7,510 nt of DNA. Origin: Actinomycetota bacterium (GTDB lineage Bacteria; Actinomycetota; Thermoleophilia; Gaiellales; Gaiellaceae). The translations under genes and the position numbers were made by a program. The stretch lies in contig JACCVK010000052.1 in the NCBI GenBank assembly GCA_013698195.1, positions 1-7,510 on the forward strand, written 5' to 3'. Of this stretch, positions 1-6,250 are shown in pieces (the first letter of the stretch is position 1; the number at the start of each line of letters is the position of its first letter). The notes below the pieces were generated by a model that ran no database searches, had not been told where the DNA came from, and was given only the letters and a program-made list of their open reading frames with translations.

Positions 1-1665
1 GTCGGGATCTTTGCCGGCTTCCTCGCGGCGGTCCTGCTCGCGCTCGCAGTCGGCGCGCTCGACTGGAGCAGCGAGCTCGGAGGCATCCTCGCCGGGGTCT
101 CGATCCTCTTCGTCGCAGGTCTCGTCGACGACCTGCACCACCTGAGTCCGCTGGCGAAGCTCGCCGCGCAGATCGCGGCCGCGGTGATCGTGCTCGCGAG
201 CGGACTCGAGGTCGAGATCGTCGGGAACAACGTGCTGGCGTGGACGATCGGGATCGTCTGGCTCGTCGGGATCGCGAACGCCTTCAACCTCCTTGACAAC
301 ATGGACGGTCTCGCGGCCACGCTCGCGGCGATCGCCTGCGGCTACTTCGCGATCGACGCCGCGACCGAGCACGAGAACGACACCGTCCTCGTACTCGCGC
401 TCGCCCTCGGTCTCGCCTGCGCCGCCTTCCTGCGCTTCAACCTTCCGCGAGGACGCGCGGCGGCGGTCTTCATGGGCGACTCCGGGAGTCAGGTGATCGG
501 GTTCGGACTCGCCTCGGTCGCGCTCGCGTCGAGCTGGACCGCCGCGGGAACGACGTTCGCGACCGTCCTGCTCCCACTGCTCGTCCTCGCGATCCCGATT
601 CTGGACACAACGCTTGTCACGCTCGTTCGGCTCGCTCAGCGACGCCCGGTAACGCAGGGCGGGAAAGACCACACATCGCACCGGCTCGTCTACTACGGCC
701 TGTCCGAGTCGAAGGCCGTGCTGCTACTCGCTGTGGTCGCGAGCGCGCTCGGCGCAACCGCGCTCGCGTACAACGTGCTCGACAACGCGCGGCTGACCGT
801 GGTCGGCGTCCTGCTGACGTTCGTCCTGCTCGTTCAGTTCGGCAGCTTCTTGAGCGACCTGGAGGAGCGCTCGCGGTCAGGCTCTGAGACTCGAGAGGCT
901 CCGCTTTGGCGCGCCCTCGTCTTCGAGCCGCGGCGCCTGCTCGAGGTCGTGGTCGACTTCGTCCTCATCTGCGGCTCGTTTCTCGCCGCCTATCTCCTCG
1001 TCGTCGGCGGAAGAGGAACCGAGTTCGAGCGGTCGGTCTTCCTCTCTGCGCTCCCCATTCTGCTCGCCACGCGCTACTCGCTCTTCGTCGGGCTCGGCGT
1101 GTACCGGCGCGTATGGCGCTACGCGACTGCCCGCGACGTCGTCCCGATCGCCGCTGCGTGCGCGGTTTCGGCGATCGTCGCCTGTCTCATCCTTCTCTCT
1201 CTGCGCGACATCGGCGACTTCTCCATCGAGGTGTTCGTCGTCGACGCGCTTCTCTGCACGCTCCTGGTCGGCGCGTCGCGCTTGACCTTGCGGCTCCTCC
1301 CCGAAGCGCGCGCGAGACGCCACGGCAGGCGGGTGCTAATCGTCGGCGCAGGACGGGCCGGACGTGGACTGGCACGGGAGCTCCACGAGACGCACGAGGC
1401 GCGGGTCGTCGGCTTCCTCGACGACAATGCCCGCGTCCGCCGCCGCCGGATCCACGGGATCACCGTCGTAGGGGCACTCGACGAGGCCGCACGAGCCATA
1501 GCCGGAGCGAGGGCAGACGAGGTGCTCGTCGCGATTCCGGATGCACCGCCGGAGCGGCTCCAGCTCGTGGTGCAGGCTGCGGAGGAGGCCGGGATACCCT
1601 TGAGAATCGTGAAGCGGCGCACCGAGTTCACCGCGCCCGAGCCGGCGGAAGCTGCCCTCCCGTGA
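1..1665 (+). CDS. WecA/TagO-like polyprenyl-phosphate sugar-1-phosphate transferase fused to a CapD/PglF-type N-terminal half (5' partial)
   Basis: The frame is open from base 1 to TGA at 1663-1665 (554 residues visible), and the true start lies left of the window. Residues 1 to about 290 are an integral-membrane MraY/WecA-family enzyme, which moves a sugar-1-phosphate from a UDP-sugar to undecaprenyl phosphate at the inner membrane face. Visible motifs are LVDD (D43, D44), NAFNLLDNMDGL (D99, D102), FMGDSGS (157-163) and the late histidine motif GKDHTSHRL (H224, H227, R228). The DD pair normally lies near residue 90-115, so roughly 45-75 residues are missing. After a polar linker (about 285-305), residues 310-430 hold about four membrane segments with the YRRVWRYA signature (368-375) of CapD/FlaA1-type proteins. 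A Rossmann domain follows, with VLIVGAGRAG (445-454) and GFLDDN (471-476). The protein stops about 20 residues after this domain, so the SDR epimerase/dehydratase domain normally next is absent. The next gene starts in a GTGA overlap. The transferase call is strong; the role of the C-terminal half is unknown and may be regulatory. Confidence 0.93.
   Translation, partial: VGIFAGFLAAVLLALAVGALDWSSELGGILAGVSILFVAGLVDDLHHLSPLAKLAAQIAAAVIVLASGLEVEIVGNNVLAWTIGIVWLVGIANAFNLLDNMDGLAATLAAIACGYFAIDAATEHENDTVLVLALALGLACAAFLRFNLPRGRAAAVFMGDSGSQVIGFGLASVALASSWTAAGTTFATVLLPLLVLAIPILDTTLVTLVRLAQRRPVTQGGKDHTSHRLVYYGLSESKAVLLLAVVASALGATALAYNVLDNARLTVVGVLLTFVLLVQFGSFLSDLEERSRSGSETREAPLWRALVFEPRRLLEVVVDFVLICGSFLAAYLLVVGGRGTEFERSVFLSALPILLATRYSLFVGLGVYRRVWRYATARDVVPIAAACAVSAIVACLILLSLRDIGDFSIEVFVVDALLCTLLVGASRLTLRLLPEARARRHGRRVLIVGAGRAGRGLARELHETHEARVVGFLDDNARVRRRRIHGITVVGALDEAARAIAGARADEVLVAIPDAPPERLQLVVQAAEEAGIPLRIVKRRTEFTAPEPAEAALP
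1647..1651 (+). promoter_or_regulatory. Ribosome binding site for the GT-C gene
   Basis: GGAAG lies 10 bases before GTG 1662 and is the only purine-rich match near the junction. With the GTGA overlap it supports starting the second gene at 1662, although re-initiation by ribosomes finishing the upstream gene could also suffice. Confidence 0.5.
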
Positions 1666-3815
1666 CCTCTAGGAGCCCTGGTGCGCTCGCTCGCTTCCAG
1701 AGTGCGCTTCCGCTCTTGATCGTCTATTTCGCGCTCGCCGCGCTCTATGCGTGGCAGGCGTCACGGCGGCCGGTCCCGACCATCTTCACCGACGAGCTCG
1801 AGCTCACACAGCTATCCCGCTCGATCGCGGAGACCGGCGAAGCGGCGCGCCGCGGAGACCCGTACGGCGTGCCGTCGCTCGTCGCCTACTTTCTCGCACC
1901 TATCTGGTGGCTCGGAACGACCACGGCGGCATACGCGACCGGGAAGCTGCTGCTCGTCCTCGCCATGACCGCGACAATCTTCCCGGCCTACGGACTTGCG
2001 CGGCTCGTCGTTCCCCACTGGCACGCCATCGCGGCCGCGTGCGGGGCGACCGCGGTGCCCGCGCTCGCCTACTCGCCGATCTTCGTCGAGGAACCGCTCG
2101 CGTATCCGCTGTCGACGCTCGGGCTCTGGCTCATCGCGCGCGCGTTGGTGACGCCCACCTGGCCGGCGCTCGCGTTCGCAACGCTGGCTTCGGGAGTTGC
2201 CGCGTTTGCGAGGACACAGCTCGTGATCCTCTTCGTCGTTTTCGTGCTCGGGCTCCTCTGGCTCGCGTGGACATCGGAGCGCGGGCGGGGCTGGCGCTCG
2301 ACCTGGAGCCGGTGGGACTGGCTCGGAGCGGGAGTGGTCGCGCTCGGGGTCGCGTTCTTCCTCTCGGCTGGGATCGGCCATGCATCGGTCAGCTGGCGCA
2401 ACACGACCGGCTTCTACAAGGAGCGAATCTTCGAGCATGCATCGTGGTCGCTCGGCGCCCTCGCGATTGGAGTCGGCGTTCTTCCCCTCTTGATCGGTGT
2501 CTCGGCGCTCGTACGGCCGAAGGACGAGCCGCGCGACCCGAAGACGCGCGCCTTCATCGTGACAAGCGTTGCGGCGCTGGGGGTCTTCGTCTGGTACGCG
2601 GCGATCAAGGGTGCGTTCATTTCGACGGTGTTCTCGACGGTAGTCGTCGAGCGGAACCTCATCTACGTGACTCCGATCCTCTTCGCGGCGACCGCTCTGG
2701 CTTTCGCGCGCGGAATGGGGCGCGGTTGGGCGATTGCCGGGGCGGCGGTGCTCTCCCTGGGTGTCGTCTTGATCGTTCCGCTGCGGCTTGACACCTTTCC
2801 CTACTACGAAGCACACGGCCTTTCGATCGGGCACTTCTTCAACCGCGAGTTCCGCTGGTCCGAGACAACGATCGAAGCCGTCTTCGTTGTCGTCTGCCTC
2901 CTGGCCCTCGGCGTCGCCATTGCGCTTCGGCACCTGAGTCGCGATTCACGCGCATTCCAAGCAGTAGCCGGGGCAGCAGCCGCAGCCGTCGTCGTCTGGG
3001 GACTCACCGGCGAGGTCTACGCCGCCTCAGGCGAGCGTGACCTCTCCGAGACGATCGAGGGCAACCTCGCAAGACCGTTCGACTGGGTCGAAGAGGCCAC
3101 CGGCGGTGGCTCTGTGGTCGTCATCGGTCAGGGCATCAGCGATGCAACCGGCATCTGGCTGACGGAGTTCTTCAACCCGTCGGTCCGGAAGATCTGGAGC
3201 CTTGACGGTTCGGCGAAATACGTCGGCGCCCCGATCTTGACGCCGGACCTGGAGGCTCTGAACGGCACGCTGACGCCGAATCCGGAGACGGAGTATGCGC
3301 TCGCGCTCAACGGTGTTCAGCTTGCGGCCCCTGAGGTAGACAGGCGAGGAAACGACGTCCTGTACCGCCTGGACCGCAAGCCGATGAAGCTCGCGGCAGC
3401 CGTCACCGGCATCGAGTCGGACGGTTGGATCATCGCTGAGGCCGGAGAGAAGACCGGCCGGGCTTCGTACACCCGATACGACGTCTCTCGGGACGGCTCG
3501 GGCTTCGCCGTGGTCAAGCTGTCGAGGGTTGCCTGGTGTGGCGGGGACGTGCCAGGCAGAGCGACCGTACGGATCGGTCCTGTAGGAATCGGCCCGGACA
3601 ATCAGCCCACGATCGGGAAAGTAACCGGTGAGAAGACGAAGATCGTCCATCAATGCGTCACGACGCCGTTTGCGTTCCCCGCACCGCGGGTTCCGTGGCG
3701 CGTGGAGATCACGATCAAGCCGACGTTCTCCCCAAACGACATCGACCCGACGCACCCCGACCGCCGACAGCTAGGCGCCACGCTCGACGCCAGCTTCCAG
3801 CAGCTCGGAACCTGA
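1662..3815 (+). CDS. Multi-pass membrane protein, putative GT-C-fold glycosyltransferase with soluble C-terminal domain
   Basis: 717 residues, starting at GTG 1662 inside the GTGA overlap with the upstream stop. GGAAG at 1647-1651 is a plausible ribosome site. The same frame stays open far upstream, but that part lies inside the preceding gene and reads as arginine-rich out-of-frame sequence. About 13-14 hydrophobic segments lie between residues 15 and 450. After the first is an acidic pair, D44-E45, followed by SRSIAETG (52-59), the arrangement typical of ArnT/PMT-like GT-C enzymes that use polyprenyl-phosphate sugars and place catalytic acids in the first outer loop. ARTQ (183-186) and VVERNLIYVTP (328-338) also recur in such membrane transferases. 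Residues about 451-717 are soluble and largely beta-type, with two cysteines (626, 665) that could pair if the domain is extracytoplasmic. Role inferred: adding a sugar to a glycan or protein outside the membrane. Family membership is moderately sure; donor and acceptor are unknown. A non-catalytic membrane protein of similar topology is the alternative. Confidence 0.85.
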   Translation: MTSRSPGALARFQSALPLLIVYFALAALYAWQASRRPVPTIFTDELELTQLSRSIAETGEAARRGDPYGVPSLVAYFLAPIWWLGTTTAAYATGKLLLVLAMTATIFPAYGLARLVVPHWHAIAAACGATAVPALAYSPIFVEEPLAYPLSTLGLWLIARALVTPTWPALAFATLASGVAAFARTQLVILFVVFVLGLLWLAWTSERGRGWRSTWSRWDWLGAGVVALGVAFFLSAGIGHASVSWRNTTGFYKERIFEHASWSLGALAIGVGVLPLLIGVSALVRPKDEPRDPKTRAFIVTSVAALGVFVWYAAIKGAFISTVFSTVVVERNLIYVTPILFAATALAFARGMGRGWAIAGAAVLSLGVVLIVPLRLDTFPYYEAHGLSIGHFFNREFRWSETTIEAVFVVVCLLALGVAIALRHLSRDSRAFQAVAGAAAAAVVVWGLTGEVYAASGERDLSETIEGNLARPFDWVEEATGGGSVVVIGQGISDATGIWLTEFFNPSVRKIWSLDGSAKYVGAPILTPDLEALNGTLTPNPETEYALALNGVQLAAPEVDRRGNDVLYRLDRKPMKLAAAVTGIESDGWIIAEAGEKTGRASYTRYDVSRDGSGFAVVKLSRVAWCGGDVPGRATVRIGPVGIGPDNQPTIGKVTGEKTKIVHQCVTTPFAFPAPRVPWRVEITIKPTFSPNDIDPTHPDRRQLGATLDASFQQLGT

Positions 3816-3825
3816 GTACTCCGCA
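3816..3825. other. 10-bp gap between convergent genes
   Basis: Only 10 bases separate the TGA of the + strand GT-C gene (3813-3815) from the TAG of the - strand methyltransferase gene (3828-3826). I see no GC stem followed by a T run on either strand here or just inside the flanking gene ends. Transcripts from the two sides may therefore overlap at their 3' ends, or end by Rho or by mutual interference. Confidence 0.7.
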
Positions 3826-4449
3826 CTAGGGCGACGCCACTACGAGGTACGTAAAGCGGAAGCGCAGGGCGAGCCGGGCGAGCGGGCCGGTGTGCTCGAG
3901 CGCTTTTGCGACAGCGGCTACCGAGGCCGGCAGCGCGACGGTTTGAGGCACGAAGAACGGGCGGAGGACGATGCGGCCGAATCCTGCACCTCGCAGGTCG
4001 GCGACGACCGCGTCGAGCCGGTACTGACGTGGGTTCAGGTCGAACACGAGCTTCTTCTCCGTGTACGTCGCCGCGTGCCGAAAGAACGCGGCCCGGTCGC
4101 GCGCGTAGTAGATCGCGCGGAAGATCGTCGTCGCGGCGACCGGCTCCGGCGGCGTGTAGTCGTTGAGATCGCCGAGCTCGACGGCGGCGCGACCGCCGAG
4201 CCTGCGGGTGGCTTCCTCGACCATCTCCGCCGTAACGTCCACTCCGCGGTAGCGAAGGTCACGCTCGAGTAAGAGCTCACCAAGCCCGCCGTCGCCGCAG
4301 GCAAGATCCAGCACCTCGTCGTCGGACTCGAGGTCGCGTCCGAGTGAGGCGATCAGCTCCGCGCGATGCGCCAGATAGGCATGCGCATCCGCGTACTGGC
4401 GCTCTGTCCACTCCTCCGCTTGACGGACGTATTGGTCCTCCTTGCGCAC
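3826..4449 (-). CDS. Class I SAM-dependent methyltransferase
   Basis: 207 residues from GTG 4449 to TAG 3828-3826. No other in-frame start lies between the GT2 stop and this codon, and the next methionine is residue 76, beyond motif I, so the start is firm although no Shine-Dalgarno match is visible. Motif I is VLDLACGDGGLG (46-57), the glycine loop that holds S-adenosylmethionine. The acidic residue expected at the end of strand 2 is D71 in YRGVDVT. Strand 4 could correspond to TTIFRAIYYARD (107-118), and LVFDLNP (134-140) to strand 5. The C-terminal third (about 160-207) is hydrophobic and basic and could sit near the membrane. The fold is that of small UbiE/type-11 methyltransferases. As last gene of a glycosyltransferase operon it probably methylates a sugar or lipid-linked glycan, perhaps as a cap; that is inferred from context. 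The acceptor cannot be told from the sequence. Confidence 0.92.
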   Translation of the reverse strand: MRKEDQYVRQAEEWTERQYADAHAYLAHRAELIASLGRDLESDDEVLDLACGDGGLGELLLERDLRYRGVDVTAEMVEEATRRLGGRAAVELGDLNDYTPPEPVAATTIFRAIYYARDRAAFFRHAATYTEKKLVFDLNPRQYRLDAVVADLRGAGFGRIVLRPFFVPQTVALPASVAAVAKALEHTGPLARLALRFRFTYLVVASP

Positions 4450-4460
4450 GGCACCAGATC

Positions 4461-4485
4461 GTAGGACGAGGCGAGCTCGCCCTAC
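4461..4485 (-). other. Hairpin at the GT2-methyltransferase junction
   Basis: On the - strand, GTAGGGCGAG pairs with CTCGTCCTAC around the 5-base loop CTCGC. The stem has ten pairs, one of them a G.U wobble (A.C mismatch on the + strand), so it forms better in the operon transcript. The 5' arm contains the GT2 TAG stop, and the 3' arm ends 11 bases before the methyltransferase GTG, where a ribosome site would lie. No U run follows, so it is not a classical intrinsic terminator. It may be a partial terminator, an RNA-stability element or a brake on translation. Confidence 0.55.
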
Positions 4486-5237
4486 AGCTCGAGCAGACGT
4501 TCGGGATGTTTGCGCACGAAGCGAGCCATGCCGCGCAAATGCCAGAGCGTGTGCCGTGAGAGGAAATGACGATCGATCACCGCGGCGTAGTCGTGAACGA
4601 CGACCGCGTCCGGCACGTACCAGCGCTCCCAGCCCGCCTGCATCGCTCGGTAGCAGAGGTCGATGTCCTCGCAGTAGTGTCTGAAGCCTGCATCCCAGCC
4701 GCCGATCTCCTCGAGCATCGTCCGCCGCATGAGCAGGAACGCGCCGAGGAGCCAGTCGGCTTCCACCGGCTCTGTCGCGCGCTCATCGAGGAGATAGTGG
4801 TCGCGCTGCTCGTACGCGCCACGGACGCGCCGGAGCGGCGTTCGGCGCACGATCGTGCCACGGACGGTCGGGAAGCGACGGCGCGTGGGCTGCCAGGTGC
4901 CGTCCGGCCAGAGCGTCTGCGGTCCGGCGATCCCGCACCGTGGGTTCGAGTCCGCGAACGAGACGAGTGCGGCAACGGCGCCCGGCTGCGGGATCGCATC
5001 GGGATTCGAGACGAGCACGTACTCGCCCGACGTGGCCGCGATGCCGAGGTTCACGTTGGCGGAGAGCGTCAGCGGCCGCACGTTCTCGAGTACCCGAGCT
5101 CCGGCCGGCACCTCACCGATCGAGCCGGGAAGATTGGCGATCATGAGCGTCTCGTCCACCTGCGTGACGAGCTCGGGCAGCGAGCGCGCGAGCTCGGCCG
5201 CGTGGTTGTGCGACACGACGACCGCCGACACCTTCAC
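4482..5237 (-). CDS. Family 2 glycosyltransferase (WbbL/rhamnosyltransferase-like)
   Basis: 251 residues from GTG 5237 to TAG 4484-4482. The frame is open for another 29 codons upstream, but those lie inside the preceding gene. GTG 5237 fits the GTGA overlap (5234-5237), has GGGAGG 10 bases upstream, and begins directly with the first strand, KVSAVVVSHNH (2-12). This is a GT-A-fold enzyme that transfers a sugar from a nucleotide-sugar at the cytoplasmic membrane face. Features are NVNLGIAATSGEY (61-73), the metal-site equivalent SNPD (77-80), an acceptor-side segment EADWLLGAFLLMRR (159-172), GGWDAGFRHYCEDIDLCYRA (179-198) with the likely catalytic acids E190-D191, and the late histidine H215 in VVVHDY. 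These match the WbbL-like branch of GT2. The usual VDN-S-DG motif after strand 2 is replaced by MIANLPGSIGEV (32-43), so an expected nucleotide-binding aspartate is missing. At 251 residues it is somewhat shorter than many relatives (about 280-300). Donor and acceptor are unknown. Confidence 0.92.
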   Translation of the reverse strand: MKVSAVVVSHNHAAELARSLPELVTQVDETLMIANLPGSIGEVPAGARVLENVRPLTLSANVNLGIAATSGEYVLVSNPDAIPQPGAVAALVSFADSNPRCGIAGPQTLWPDGTWQPTRRRFPTVRGTIVRRTPLRRVRGAYEQRDHYLLDERATEPVEADWLLGAFLLMRRTMLEEIGGWDAGFRHYCEDIDLCYRAMQAGWERWYVPDAVVVHDYAAVIDRHFLSRHTLWHLRGMARFVRKHPERLLEL

Positions 5238-6250
5238 AGGCCCAGCGCCTCCCGATAGACGTCGAGGGTCTTCTCCGCGGTCGCCGCCCACGTGAACGAC
5301 CTGGCGCGCTCGAGGCCAGCCCACACGAGTTGGTCACGCAGCGCGAGCGCGAGCCGGATGCCGTCTGCGAGCCGTTCCTCCTCGACGAACACCGCCGCGT
5401 CACCGGCGACCTCCTCGAGCGCGGGCTCCCTCGTGGCGACGACGGGCGTGCCGGATGCCATTGCCTCGAGCACCGGCAGGCCAAAGCCCTCGAACCGCGA
5501 GGGCTGGATGAGGCAGGCGGCGTTTCGGTACAGGTCGGCCAGGCGCTCGGTTTCCACATACCCGAGGAGACGGGCGCCGCGCCGGCGAAGCTCGTCTGCG
5601 AGCGCAGCATCCTTCGCGGGCCCCGCGACCACCAGAGGGAGCCCGACGGCGGTCGCCGCCCCGAGCGCGGCGAGCTGATTCTTCCGTCCCTGAATCGCGC
5701 CGACCGCAAGCACGTAGTCTCGCGAGCCTTCTCCGGGCCCGAACGCCGGATCCACGCCATTCGGCGTGACGACGATGCGACTTGGCGCGATGCCGTAGAG
5801 ATCGACGAGATCGCGCTTCGTCCGCTCGGAGACGGTAAGCACGCGCACCGCCTTCCGGACCGCGCGAGGCACGACGGTACGAAAAATCCGGCCGTCCCTC
5901 CGATTCATGAGCTCGGGATCCCGCGCGAACGAGAGGTCGTGGACGGTTACGACGCACGGGCACGGCGCGCGTAACGGGAGCGCGTATTGCGTGTGGCAAA
6001 GATCCGCGCGGAGCCGGCGCAGCACCTTGGGCAGCCCCACTGCCATGCGGAGTACCTGCGAACGCGCGGGAAGCTCAACGGCCTCGATACCGGGGGGAAC
6101 CAGATCAGGCCGGCGCGTCACCGCTAGGAGACGAAAGCCTGCATCGTCGGCCGGCAGGACGAGCTCGCGCAGCAGGTTCCGCACGTACGTCTCGTCGCCG
6201 GTGCGCTGCCTTCCGAGGACGTCCGCGTCCAGTACGACGAGCTTCGTCAC
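5234..6250 (-). CDS. Family 4 glycosyltransferase (second of two in the operon)
   Basis: 338 residues from GTG 6250 to TGA 5236-5234. The start lies in a GTGA overlap with the upstream GT4 gene, with AAGGAG 5 bases before it. This is a GT-B-fold retaining transferase with two Rossmann-like domains. The N-terminal acceptor half has a glycine-containing loop (RQRTGDETYVRNLL, 14-27), CHTQYALP (85-92) and VTVHDLSF (101-108), with a hinge near TPNGVD (162-167). The C-terminal donor half has YVLAVGAIQGRKN (179-191) and SRFEGFGLPVLEAMASGTPV (251-270), which carries the EX7E pair E254 and E262. Motif order and length (about 320-380 aa) are typical of WbaZ/mannosyltransferase-like GT4 enzymes that extend lipid-linked polysaccharide in the cytoplasm. 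It closely resembles the adjacent GT4 protein, especially around the EX7E region and the C-terminal LERARSFTW. Where the neighbour has EPRKN, this one has QGRKN, perhaps a donor difference. The family is certain; the sugar is unknown. Confidence 0.95.
   Translation of the reverse strand: MTKLVVLDADVLGRQRTGDETYVRNLLRELVLPADDAGFRLLAVTRRPDLVPPGIEAVELPARSQVLRMAVGLPKVLRRLRADLCHTQYALPLRAPCPCVVTVHDLSFARDPELMNRRDGRIFRTVVPRAVRKAVRVLTVSERTKRDLVDLYGIAPSRIVVTPNGVDPAFGPGEGSRDYVLAVGAIQGRKNQLAALGAATAVGLPLVVAGPAKDAALADELRRRGARLLGYVETERLADLYRNAACLIQPSRFEGFGLPVLEAMASGTPVVATREPALEEVAGDAAVFVEEERLADGIRLALALRDQLVWAGLERARSFTWAATAEKTLDVYREALGL
5248..5253 (-). promoter_or_regulatory. Ribosome binding site for the GT2 gene
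   Basis: GGGAGG on the - strand ends 10 bases before GTG 5237, within the last codons of the upstream GT4 gene. It supports the GTG 5237 start over a longer N-terminus. Confidence 0.55.

Noticed and set aside
1436..1452. Short CCGCCG repeat
   Set aside because: It encodes an arginine run (RVRRRR) in the Rossmann domain and is explained by codon bias; it is too short to be a meaningful repeat.
906..1661. Open frame upstream of the GT-C gene, which would give a 969-residue protein
   Set aside because: This part overlaps the C-terminal half of the sugar-phosphate transferase fusion in another frame and reads as arginine- and proline-rich sequence typical of a shifted frame in GC-rich DNA. The membrane protein begins properly at GTG 1662.
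1812..2933. 373-codon open frame on the - strand
   Set aside because: It lies opposite the GT-C gene and is very rich in charged residues with no recognisable motif. The + strand frame has clear membrane segments and motifs, so this is a shadow.
3027..3755. 242-codon open frame on the - strand
   Set aside because: It lies wholly within the GT-C gene, has an arginine- and aspartate-rich composition and no family motif.
3860..3915. Possible terminator for the + strand operon: short GAGC/GCTC pairing before a TTTT
   Set aside because: The stem is only about four pairs with a long loop, and the T run is short and lies inside the methyltransferase coding sequence. Such matches are expected by chance at this GC content.
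4566..5258. 230-codon open frame on the + strand
   Set aside because: It is antisense to the GT2 gene, which has convincing motifs. The + frame is a charged-residue shadow with no domain.
5330..5974. 214-codon open frame on the + strand
   Set aside because: It is antisense to the second GT4 gene, with biased composition and no domain signature.
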